Source of the DNA: Leucobacter chromiiresistens
Lineage (GTDB): Bacteria; Actinomycetota; Actinomycetes; Actinomycetales; Microbacteriaceae
Assembly: GCF_900102345.1 (NCBI RefSeq)
Contig: NZ_FNKB01000002.1
Span: 186,001-250,000 of the forward strand
DNA length: 64,000 nt
Direction: 5' to 3'
Part shown: piece after piece, positions 37,815 through 45,067 of the stretch
Numbering within the stretch: the stretch's first letter is position 1
Layout of the letters: each line of letters starts with the position of its first letter
Made by a program: the position numbers and the translations under genes
Notes under the pieces: model-generated
Database searches by the model: none
What the model saw: the letters and a program-made list of their open reading frames with translations, nothing else
Told to the model about the DNA's origin: nothing

Positions 37815-38569
37815 GATGCGAGCCTCGACCGCACATGATCGAGATAGCGTTCCTCCCGCTGCCGGGTGGTGCGGGGCACCGCCACGGTGTCGAGCAGCAC
37901 CCCCCGTTCGAAGACCGCGGCGGCGTCGCAGACGGCCTGCACGGCGTCGAGCTCGTGGGTGACGAGCGCGATGGTCGTTCCGAACTCCGCGCGCGTCGCC
38001 TGCAGCAGATCGAGGATCTCCGCGGTGGTGTGCGTGTCGAGTGCGGAGGTGGGCTCGTCGCAGAGCAGCAGCTCGGGATCGGTGACCAGGGCGCGCGCGA
38101 TCGCCACGCGCTGCTGCTGGCCGCCGGAGAGTTGCGCGGGGTGCCGATCCGCGAGCGCCGAGAGGCCGACGAACTCCATCATCGCAGCGACCCGCTCGGG
38201 ATCGCGCCGGTGCTGCAGTCGCAGCGGAAGCGCGACATTGGCGCGCGCGGTGAGGTTGCCGACCAGGTTGAAGTGCTGGAACACCACGCCGATCCGGTGC
38301 CGCATCGTGCGCAGCTCGCGGGGTGCGAGCGATGCGAGATCGGTGCCGCCGACGAGCACCCGGCCGCTCGTCGGATGGTCGAGCCCGTTCATGAGTCGCA
38401 GCAGCGTCGACTTGCCGGCCCCGCTCTCGCCGAGCACCCCGAAGATCGATCCGCGGGGAATGTCGAGGCTGACGTCGGCGAGCGCGTCGACGGCGCCTTC
38501 GCCGATGCCGAACCGTCGCGTGACGCGGTCGAAGACGACCGCCGCGGGCGCGGCAATCGGAGCACTCAT
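37811..38569 (-). CDS. metN: Methionine ABC transporter ATP-binding protein, short form
   Basis: ABC ATPase powering MetIQ. Walker A is GESGAGKST (47-55), the signature is LSGGQQQRVAIARAL, Walker B LLCDEPTSALD. At 252 residues it lacks the roughly 90-residue C-terminal NIL/ACT-like domain through which many MetN proteins sense intracellular methionine. First gene of the operon; its leader has no evident Shine-Dalgarno (CT-rich before the ATG) and carries a palindromic operator candidate. Confidence 0.92.
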   Translation of the reverse strand: MSAPIAAPAAVVFDRVTRRFGIGEGAVDALADVSLDIPRGSIFGVLGESGAGKSTLLRLMNGLDHPTSGRVLVGGTDLASLAPRELRTMRHRIGVVFQHFNLVGNLTARANVALPLRLQHRRDPERVAAMMEFVGLSALADRHPAQLSGGQQQRVAIARALVTDPELLLCDEPTSALDTHTTAEILDLLQATRAEFGTTIALVTHELDAVQAVCDAAAVFERGVLLDTVAVPRTTRQREERYLDHVRSRLAS

Positions 38570-38604
38570 GAGACACCGCCCGAGGAGGAGAGGAACGCGG
38601 ATTA

Positions 38605-38621
38605 CTTAGACTCGGTCTAAG
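38605..38621. promoter_or_regulatory. Palindromic operator upstream of metNIQ, McbR-like half-sites
   Basis: CTTAGAC-TCG-GTCTAAG is a perfect 7-3-7 inverted repeat 36 bp upstream of metN and 58 bp upstream of osmC. A minus-strand TATCTT -10-like box (38619-38624) overlaps one arm. The half-sites TAGAC/GTCTA are those of the corynebacterial methionine/cysteine repressor McbR, although the published McbR spacing is six bases rather than three. Confidence 0.65.
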
Positions 38622-38678
38622 ATAGGCGCTGGCGGGCGGCAGGGCAAGTCGCGCGCCCATTCGGGAGCGAGGAGCAGC

Positions 38679-39110
38679 ATGATCCACCACGAAGACTCGG
38701 CGGGGAGCGCCCCCGCACTGTTCACCGCGGCCGCGAGAAACGTCGACGGAGTCGACGGCGAGAGCTGGATCGAGGGCGACGGGCTGCGCGTCACCGTCGC
38801 ATCGCCGACCGGGCCCGCCCGAGCGGGGGCCACGAACCCCGAGGAACTGCTCGCGCTCTCGTGGGCGACCTGCCTCAACGCCGCAGCGCGCGTCGTGGCC
38901 GGGCCCGGCATCGAGGTCGAGGCCCGTGCCGAGATCTCCCTGCACGCGCGAGCCGCAGGAGGGTACGAGTTCTCGGGCGAGGCGCAACTGCGGTTCGTCG
39001 GCGTTCCGCCCGACGAGGCGCGCGCGCTCGCCGCAGCCGCCCACGAACGGTGCCCCGTCTCGCGCATGCTCAGCGGCCGCTCGGCCGTGCGCGTCACCGC
39101 CGTCGCGTAA
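38679..39110 (+). CDS. OsmC/Ohr family peroxiredoxin-like protein
   Basis: A 143-residue protein with the OsmC fold motifs: NPEELLALSWATCLNAAA with Cys65 and AHERCPVSRM with Cys125, the two-cysteine pair used by Ohr/OsmC enzymes to reduce organic hydroperoxides. ATG 38679 follows GGGAGCGAGGAG. The stop TAA is embedded in the -10 box of purN. Physiological substrate is not determinable. Confidence 0.85.
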   Translation: MIHHEDSAGSAPALFTAAARNVDGVDGESWIEGDGLRVTVASPTGPARAGATNPEELLALSWATCLNAAARVVAGPGIEVEARAEISLHARAAGGYEFSGEAQLRFVGVPPDEARALAAAAHERCPVSRMLSGRSAVRVTAVA

Positions 39111-39113
39111 ACT
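39108..39113 (+). promoter_or_regulatory. -10 box of a probably leaderless purN transcript
   Basis: TAAACT ends 6 nt before GTG 39120 and overlaps the osmC stop codon. Confidence 0.5.
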
Positions 39114-39119
39114 GATGCG

Positions 39120-39725
39120 GTGCTGAAAATCGCGGTTCTCATCTCCGGTGGCGGCAGCAACCTCAAAGCGCTGATCGACGCCGCCGCAGACCCCGACTTT
39201 CCGGCGGAGATCGCCTGCGTCGGGTCGGACACCGACGCGCCCGGCCTCGACCACGCGAGAGCCGCGGGCATCCCGACGTTCGTCGTGCGCCCCCGAGACT
39301 CGGCGACGCGCGAGGAATGGGGAGCCGTGCTCGCCGCCGCGATCCAGGAGCACCACGTGGGCACCGGCCCCGACCGCGGACTCGTCGTGAGCGCGGGCCT
39401 CATGCGGATCCTGCCGCCCGGCTTCGTGCGCACCTTCAGCCCGCACCTCATCAACACCCACCCCGCGCTGCTCCCCGAATTTCCGGGCGCCCACGCCGTG
39501 CGCGACGCGCTCGCCGCAGGCGCCGCACGCACGGGAGTGACCGTGCACGTCATCGACGAGGGCGTCGACACCGGCCCGGTGCTGCGCCAGGCGGCCGTCG
39601 ACGTGCTGCCCGGCGAAACGGAGGCCGATCTGCACGAGCGCATCAAGCAGCTCGAGCGCCCCCTGCTCGTCGAGACCGTGCGAGACATCGCGCTCGGGCG
39701 CCTCGCGCTGCCCGGCGCGGGCTGA
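39120..39725 (+). CDS. purN: Phosphoribosylglycinamide formyltransferase
   Basis: Transfers a formyl group from 10-formyl-THF to GAR, step three of purine synthesis. The 201-residue protein shows IAVLISGGGSNLKALIDAA, VSAGLMRILPPGFV, NTHPALLPEFPGAHAVRDAL (conserved Asn-His pair) and the catalytic Asp in VIDEGVDTGPVL. GTG 39120 has no Shine-Dalgarno, consistent with the leaderless promoter. Followed by purH after a 105-bp gap of repeats. Confidence 0.95.
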   Translation: MLKIAVLISGGGSNLKALIDAAADPDFPAEIACVGSDTDAPGLDHARAAGIPTFVVRPRDSATREEWGAVLAAAIQEHHVGTGPDRGLVVSAGLMRILPPGFVRTFSPHLINTHPALLPEFPGAHAVRDALAAGAARTGVTVHVIDEGVDTGPVLRQAAVDVLPGETEADLHERIKQLERPLLVETVRDIALGRLALPGAG

Positions 39726-39760
39726 CCCGCAGCAACGACCGGCCCCCGCCTCCCACTCCG

Positions 39761-39814
39761 CCAGCGAACACCCCACCGGCCAGCGAACACCCCACCGGCC
39801 AGCGAACACCGACC
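39761..39814. repeat. Tandem repeat, about 2.8 x 19 bp, between purN and purH
   Basis: Two exact 19-bp units CCAGCGAACACCCCACCGG (39761-39779, 39780-39798) and a third partial copy (39799-39814) lie immediately before the purH ribosome-binding sequence AAAGGAG. Confidence 0.9.
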
Positions 39815-39830
39815 AAAGGAGCCACGCCGC

Positions 39831-41489
39831 ATGGCAGTCCAGAGCCACGACCCCAGCCTCTACGAGCACCGCGACATCGTTCCCGTGCGACGCGCACTCA
39901 TCTCGGTCAGCGACAAGACCCGCCTCCTCGACCTCGCCGCGGCACTCGCCGAGCACGGCGTCGAGATCGTCTCCACCGGATCGACCGCCGCCACGATCCG
40001 CGAGGCCGGCCACGACGTGACCGATGTCGCCGACGTCACCGGGTTCGCCGAGGCCCTCGACGGGCGCGTCAAGACGCTGCACCCGGCCGTGCACTCCGGC
40101 CTGCTCGCCGACCTGCGCCTCGCCGACCACCGGGCGCAGCTCGACGCCCTCGGCTTCGCCCCCTTCGAACTAATCGTCGTGAACCTCTACCCGTTCGAGG
40201 AGACGGTCGCCTCGGGCAAGCCCGCCGCCGACGTCATCGAGAACGTCGACATCGGGGGCCCGGCGATGGTGCGCGCGAGCGCGAAGAACCACGCCAACGC
40301 GGCGATCGTCGTCTCGCCGGCGCGCTACGACGAAGTGATCGCAGCCGTGCGATCCGGAGGCACGACGCTCGCCCAGCGCCGCTCGCTCGCCACCGAGGCC
40401 TTCGTGCACACGGCGCAGTACGACGCCGCCGTGGCGAACTGGTTCCTCGAGCAGGAGGACGCCCAGTGGAGCGACGCCCCCGCCGCCGAGGCGGAGGCCG
40501 CCGAAGCCTCGATCGACAGCATCTTCGAGACCGGCGAGGGATACGTCGGCTACGAAGTCTTCGGGCTCCGCGAATCGGTGCTGCGATACGGCGAGAACAG
40601 CCACCAGCGAGCCGCCCTCTTCACCGAGAACGAGGGCTCCGGCATCGCGCAGGCCACCCAGCTGCACGGCAAGGAGATGTCGTACAACAACTACGTCGAC
40701 GCCGACGCCGCGCTGCGGGCCGCGTTCGACCACGAGCGCCCCGCCGTCGCCATCATCAAGCACGCCAACCCGTGCGGCATCGCGGTCGCCCCCGACGACG
40801 CCGCCGACCCCATCGCGGCTGCGCACGAGCTCGCGCACGCCTGCGACCCCGTCTCCGCATTCGGCGGGGTGATCGCGGCGAACCGCACGGTCACCCGCGC
40901 GATGGCCGAGACCGTCTCCGAGATCTTCACCGAGGTGATCGTGGCGCCCGGCTTCGAACCCGACGCGCTCGCCGTGCTCACGCAGAAGAAGAACGTGCGC
41001 CTGCTCGTGCTGCCGGCCGACTACACGCCCAACCCGGTCGAGCTGCGGCAGGTCTCCGGCGGCTTCCTGCTGCAGGACTCCGATCGCACGTTCGCGAGCG
41101 CATCCGACTGGACGCTCGCGACCGGCGAGCCCGCAGACGCCGAGACGCTCGCCGACCTCGAATTCGCCTGGCGCGCGAGCCGCGCGGTGAAGTCGAACGC
41201 CATTCTGCTCGCGAACCGCGGCGCCTCCGTGGGCGTCGGCATGGGGCAGGTCAACCGCGTCGACTCGTGCCGTCTGGCAGTGGAGCGGGCGGGGGATCGC
41301 GCACGCGGATCCGTCGCCGCCTCCGACGCGTTCTTCCCGTTCGCAGACGGCCTGCAGGTGCTGCTCGACGCCGGCGTGCGCGCAGTGGTGCAGCCCGGCG
41401 GCTCCGTGCGCGACCCCGAGGTCGTCGAGGCCGCCCGGGCCGCGGGCGTCACCATGTACTTCACGGGGGAGCGCCACTTCTTCCATTGA
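39831..41489 (+). CDS. purH: Bifunctional AICAR formyltransferase/IMP cyclohydrolase
   Basis: Performs the last two steps of IMP synthesis. The 552-residue protein has an N-terminal MGS-like cyclohydrolase domain ([49 protein letters not shown]) and a C-terminal transformylase domain with [11 protein letters not shown], whose Lys-His pair is catalytic, and [17 protein letters not shown] lies 10 bp before ATG 39831. Confidence 0.97.
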   Translation: MAVQSHDPSLYEHRDIVPVRRALISVSDKTRLLDLAAALAEHGVEIVSTGSTAATIREAGHDVTDVADVTGFAEALDGRVKTLHPAVHSGLLADLRLADHRAQLDALGFAPFELIVVNLYPFEETVASGKPAADVIENVDIGGPAMVRASAKNHANAAIVVSPARYDEVIAAVRSGGTTLAQRRSLATEAFVHTAQYDAAVANWFLEQEDAQWSDAPAAEAEAAEASIDSIFETGEGYVGYEVFGLRESVLRYGENSHQRAALFTENEGSGIAQATQLHGKEMSYNNYVDADAALRAAFDHERPAVAIIKHANPCGIAVAPDDAADPIAAAHELAHACDPVSAFGGVIAANRTVTRAMAETVSEIFTEVIVAPGFEPDALAVLTQKKNVRLLVLPADYTPNPVELRQVSGGFLLQDSDRTFASASDWTLATGEPADAETLADLEFAWRASRAVKSNAILLANRGASVGVGMGQVNRVDSCRLAVERAGDRARGSVAASDAFFPFADGLQVLLDAGVRAVVQPGGSVRDPEVVEAARAAGVTMYFTGERHFFH

Positions 41490-41581
41490 TCGCCTGACCT
41501 GCGATTTTCTCGCGCATTCATCTGGTGTGAGCAAGCCTCGCCTTCGTTGCGAGAGCTTGCTCGCGCCGGGAGAATCGAGGT

Positions 41582-41935
41582 GTGGAAATCGTCAAGGGAA
41601 TTCTCATCGTCCTGCACCTGATCGGATTCGGCGCGGTGTTCGGCAGCACGCTCGCCCAGCTGTCGGCGGTGAAGGAGGCGCGCGCCCGCATCACCCCGGG
41701 CATCATGCACGGAGCCTGGCTGCTGCTCGCCACCGGCCTGCTGCTCGTCGGCATGGTTTACGCGACCGGCGGCCAGCCGAACAACGCGAAGATCGGCGTC
41801 AAGCTCGTCGTGCTGATCGTGCTCATCGCGATCGTGCTCGTCGGCCGCAAGAAGCAGCCGGTGCCGGGCGGAATGCTCGGCGCGATCGCCGGTCTGTCGG
41901 TCGTGAACGTCGCGCTGGCGGTGCTCTGGCACTGA
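41582..41935 (+). CDS. Small integral membrane protein, unknown function
   Basis: A 117-residue protein with four hydrophobic segments (about residues 4-26, 44-61, 70-88 and 97-115) separated by short charged loops; an early IVLHLIGFGAVFGS stretch and GRKKQPVPGG loop are the only notable motifs. GTG 41582 has a GAGG element next to it. It follows purH by 92 bp and ends in a clear terminator. I do not recognise a named family with confidence. Confidence 0.7.
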   Translation: MEIVKGILIVLHLIGFGAVFGSTLAQLSAVKEARARITPGIMHGAWLLLATGLLLVGMVYATGGQPNNAKIGVKLVVLIVLIAIVLVGRKKQPVPGGMLGAIAGLSVVNVALAVLWH

Positions 41936-41948
41936 CCCCGATGCGTGC

Positions 41949-41983
41949 AGACCCCCCGGGAGGCTCGGCCTCTCGGGGGGTCT
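41949..41983 (+). terminator. Intrinsic terminator after the small membrane protein
   Basis: AGACCCCCCGGGAGGC pairs with GCCTCTCGGGGGGTCT (one G-T pair) around a TCG loop, followed by TGCTG; located 14 bp after the stop. Confidence 0.82.
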
Positions 41984-42009
41984 TGCTGTACGCGGGGCGA
42001 CCCGGCGGC

Positions 42010-42078
42010 GTCGCGCCGGCGTCGACCGTCGCGCCGGTGTCGGCGTCGCGCCGGTGTCGGTGTCGCGCCGGTGTCGGC
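42010..42078. repeat. Tandem repeat, 4 units of 17-18 bp
   Basis: Units of consensus GTCGCGCCGGTGTCGGC at 42010-42027 (18 bp, diverged), 42028-42044, 42045-42061 and 42062-42078. Together with the next repeat it accounts for most of the 305-bp gene-free gap 41936-42240. Confidence 0.88.
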
Positions 42079-42189
42079 GTCGACCGTCGTGCAGGAGATC
42101 CGGCTTCGTGCAGGGCGATCGCGGCGATATCGGCCGTCTGACGCCGGATGTCCTGTGCGACGAACGAGGACAGGCGTGCGCGCCAGGGC

Positions 42190-42234
42190 GCGGGGCCGGG
42201 CGGCGCGGGGCTGGGCGGCGCGGGGCCGGGCGGC
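42190..42234. repeat. Tandem repeat, 3 x 15 bp
   Basis: GCGGGGCCGGGCGGC at 42190-42204, 42205-42219 (one mismatch) and 42220-42234, ending 6 bp before the stop codon of the minus-strand lipoprotein gene. Confidence 0.88.
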
Positions 42235-42240
42235 GCTCTC

Positions 42241-43008
42241 TCAGTAGTCGATGTCGACGCCCATCGAGGCGACGAACTGCTCGAGCTCGCCGCTCTCCTC
42301 CGCGTAGCTGCCGCCCCCGCACGCGGTGAAGGCGGTCAGTGCGAAGTCGCCCGCGCGGTACACCGAGACGAGGCCCTCGAACTCCGGCTCCTTCGGCGCC
42401 GTGACTCGAAGGCTGGAGAAGACGAGCAGCGACGACCCGAGCCCGCCGTTGACATCTCCGGTGAGCATCAAAGATTCCGCGGGCTCCACCTCGGCCTCGA
42501 CATCGAGCAGTGCCGAGACGTACTCCCGGGCCATGTCCTCCGCGATCGTCTCCGCGGTCGGCGTCTCCTCCGTGCCGACGCCCATCGGCTGCTGCAGCTG
42601 GACGATGCACGGGGACTACGCCTCGATCGTGGTCACCCCGGGAGCGCTCTCCGCGTCCACGTACTTCCATCCCGTCGGCAGCGCATCCGGAATGCGCCAG
42701 ACGACATCGATCGGCTCCGTGCCGCCCAGCATCTTGCCCAGCAGATCGAGTTCGGCGTCGGTCGGAGCGCCGCCGATCCCGCCCTCCGACCCGCCGGAAC
42801 CGCCGGAATCGCCGAAACCGCCGGAACCGCCGAAACCGTCCAAGTCACCTGAGCCTCCACCCAAGCCGCCGTCGCTCCCGCCCTCGGCCGGTGCCGTGCC
42901 GCGCAGGCCGGCTGCTCCCAGCGGCGCGAGCGGGAGCAGACCGCAGCCGCTCGCGGCGAGCAGGACGACCATGGCCGCGACGCCGCGGAGCATTCGTGTC
43001 GATGACAT
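42241..43008 (-). pseudogene. Lipoprotein gene interrupted by an in-frame amber stop
   Basis: One continuous frame runs from ATG 43008 to the stop at 42241 except for a TAG at 42618-42616. The first part has a lipoprotein signal (MVVLLAASGCG lipobox), a Gly/Ser-rich linker and a domain starting PTDAELDLLGKMLGG that breaks off after GVTTIEA. After TAG the same frame continues SPCIVQLQQPMGVGTEETPT and on to ACGGGSYAEE and GVDIDY. Both halves keep normal codon use, so the break looks recent, or is a sequencing error, or is read through. The family is not recognised. An ATG (42585) could start the distal half alone but lacks a signal peptide. Confidence 0.75.
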
Positions 43009-43358
43009 GCTCCGACGGTAATCGGTCGCGGCGCGGGGGCCCGCTCGCGGCAGGGGCGCCTCGGGGAGTGGCACTGCACGATCCGGACGCGGAGATGCTG
43101 AATGCACCGCGGGCGAGTACCCAAAGCGCGTCGCGGCGGGAGCTTCTCGCGCCGACGACTACTGATTCCGGCCCATTCGGATACTGCATGGAGCGAGTGC
43201 GAAATGCAGTAGTGCGATTCGCGCCGATCGGCGTGGCGCGGTGTGGTGCGGCGCGGGTCGGCTTGTACGGGTCGACCGGTCCCGGGCCCCGACGCACTCA
43301 GGGCCCGGGCGCCCGACGCCCGGGGTCGGTCCCACGGGCCGCGGGTGGTGCTGGTCGG
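43009..43358. other. Gene-free gap between the broken lipoprotein gene and the aldehyde dehydrogenase
   Basis: 350 bp with no credible gene. It holds the upstream region of the minus-strand lipoprotein gene and the 3' region of the aldehyde dehydrogenase gene, including one hairpin (43281-43309). The middle part (about 43150-43230) is less GC-rich than its surroundings, which fits a promoter region, but no clear -35/-10 pair was identified. Confidence 0.6.
43281..43309 (-). terminator. Hairpin downstream of the aldehyde dehydrogenase
   Basis: CCCGGGCCC and GGGCCCGGG form a 9-bp perfect stem with an 11-base loop, 50 bp past the stop of the minus-strand gene. Confidence 0.5.
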
Positions 43359-44879
43359 TCAGTGCCAGCGGTGGCCCCAGGTGCGGGATTGGCCGGCGGG
43401 GGCGATGTGCTGGGGGATGCCGAGGGGGTTGGTGTCTTGGAGTGCTTCGGGGAGGAGTGCTTGGGGTGCGTTCTGGTAGGCGACGGGGCGTTGGAAGCGG
43501 GTGATGGCTGCGGTGCCGACGGAGGTGGAGGAGTCGTTGGTGGTCGCGGGCCAGGGGCCGCCGTGCTGTTGGGCGGGGGTGACGGCGACGCCGGTGGACC
43601 AGCCGTTGAACAGGACGCGGCCGACTTGGTTGGCGAGGGCGGCGATGAGGGCGCGCAGTTGGGGGGCGTTGTCGGTTTCTCCGGTGGCTTCGGCTGCGCT
43701 GAGGTGGAGGGTGCCGGAGAGGTTGCCCTCGTAGAACTCGGGCATGAGTGCTGCGAGGTCGGTGTGCTCGGGGACCTCGACGAGGATGGAGAGCGGGCCG
43801 AATGATTCTTCGAGGAGGGTGTCGCGTCCGGTTCGGAAGTCGTCGAGGCTGATGGTGATGATGGTGGGGGTGGCCCAGCCCTGTCCGTCGTCGTCGAAGC
43901 GGATGCCGCCGGGGATCAGCGGGTTCGCTCCGGTGGTGCTCAGTACGGCGGTGCGGCGTTCGTCGTAGGATTTCGCGATGCGGGGGTCGAGGAGGCGGTG
44001 CTCGGGGACGTCGGTCGCGTTGCGGGTGATGGCTTGGGGGAGTGGGCTGTCTGCGGGGATGAAGGCGAAGCCGGGTTTGGTGCAGAGCTGGCCGGCGGAG
44101 CCTGCGACGCTGGCGAGGTAGCCGGTGGCGATCTCGTCGGCGCGTTCGGTGATGGCGTCGGCGGTGATGAAGACGGGGTTGACGCTGCCGAGTTCTCCGT
44201 AGAACGGGATGGGGGCGGGGCGGTTCGCGGCGATGTCGGCGAGGAGGCGGCCGACGCGGATGGAGCCGGTGAAGGAGCCGGCTTTGATGCGGGGGTCTTT
44301 CAGGATCTGCACTCCGGCTTCGCGGCCGTGGATGAGTTGGAAGGTGCCTTCGGGCATGCCTGTTTCGGTGAGTGCGTGTGCGGCGACTTCTGCGGTGGCG
44401 TCGGAGAGGTCTGGGTGGCTGGAGTGGGCTTTGACGATGAGGGGGCAGCCGGCTGCGAGGATCGCTGCGGAGTCGCCGCCCATGACGGAGAACGCGAAGG
44501 GGAAGTTGGAGGCGGAGAAGTTGATGACGGGGCCGAGGGGGAGGTGGGTGCGGCGGATGTCGGGGCGGGGGCCGAGGGCGAAGTCGGGGTCGGCGTGGTC
44601 GATGCGGGCGTCGAGGTAGCCGCCGTCGACGATGGTGTCGGCGAAGAGGCGGAGTTGGAGGGCGGTGCGGGTGATCTCGCCGGTGAGGCGGGGGCGGGTG
44701 AGGCCGGTTTCGCGGAGGGCGATGTCGACGAGGTCGGGTGCGGCGGTTTCGAGGGCGTCGGCGATGGCGACGAGTGCGCGGGCGCGGTGTGCTGCGGTGG
44801 TGGTGGCGAGCAGGGGTGCGGCGGTGGTGGCTCGGGCGATGACGGCCTCGAGATCAGCGGGAAGCGCTTCGTGGGACAT
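43359..44879 (-). CDS. Aldehyde dehydrogenase, ketoglutarate-semialdehyde type
   Basis: NAD(P)-dependent aldehyde oxidation; 506 residues. The sequence contains GPVINFSASNFPFAFSVMGG, GSFTGSIRVGRLL, FYGELGSVNPVF (general-base Glu) and GSAGQLCTKPG with nucleophile Cys266, matching the alpha-ketoglutaric semialdehyde/NADP-dependent aldehyde dehydrogenase branch. Substrate is not fixed by sequence. Codon use is odd: in the N-terminal third almost every codon ends in C or A (Glu as GAA, Ala as GCA/GCC), unlike the flanking genes, which use G-ending codons freely. This suggests a separate origin. Confidence 0.88.
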   Translation of the reverse strand: MSHEALPADLEAVIARATTAAPLLATTTAAHRARALVAIADALETAAPDLVDIALRETGLTRPRLTGEITRTALQLRLFADTIVDGGYLDARIDHADPDFALGPRPDIRRTHLPLGPVINFSASNFPFAFSVMGGDSAAILAAGCPLIVKAHSSHPDLSDATAEVAAHALTETGMPEGTFQLIHGREAGVQILKDPRIKAGSFTGSIRVGRLLADIAANRPAPIPFYGELGSVNPVFITADAITERADEIATGYLASVAGSAGQLCTKPGFAFIPADSPLPQAITRNATDVPEHRLLDPRIAKSYDERRTAVLSTTGANPLIPGGIRFDDDGQGWATPTIITISLDDFRTGRDTLLEESFGPLSILVEVPEHTDLAALMPEFYEGNLSGTLHLSAAEATGETDNAPQLRALIAALANQVGRVLFNGWSTGVAVTPAQQHGGPWPATTNDSSTSVGTAAITRFQRPVAYQNAPQALLPEALQDTNPLGIPQHIAPAGQSRTWGHRWH

Positions 44880-44959
44880 GCGACGATCCTTACGTGGCGG
44901 TGGGTCTGCGGTGACGGGTCTGCCGCTCATTCTGCCAGCAGGCATGCGGTGCGGGCGGT

Positions 44960-45002
44960 GCGCCTTCGCACAGTGTCGATGATCCGCACGGTGCGAAGGC
45001 GC
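44960..45002. terminator. 12-bp inverted repeat between putP and the aldehyde dehydrogenase gene
   Basis: GCGCCTTCGCAC (44960-44971) and GTGCGAAGGCGC (44991-45002) are perfect complements across a 19-base loop. It lies 3' of putP and 81 bp upstream of the aldehyde dehydrogenase ATG, so it could be the putP terminator or an operator for the next gene. Confidence 0.55.
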
Positions 45003-45058
45003 GCCTCCCGTCTGCCGCCTCCCGTCTGCCACCTCCGGTCGGCCGCCTCCCGTCGAGC
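45003..45058. repeat. Tandem repeat, 4 x 14 bp, 3' of putP
   Basis: GCCTCCCGTCTGCC twice exactly (45003-45016, 45017-45030), then two diverged units (45031-45044, 45045-45058). It abuts the inverted repeat on one side and the putP stop on the other. Confidence 0.88.
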
Positions 45059-45067
45059 TCTGAGCGC

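Noticed and set aside
42241..42585. Separate small gene starting at ATG 42585
   Set aside because: It is in the same frame as the upstream lipoprotein fragment, lacks a start signal and a signal peptide, and reads as the continuation of that protein beyond TAG.
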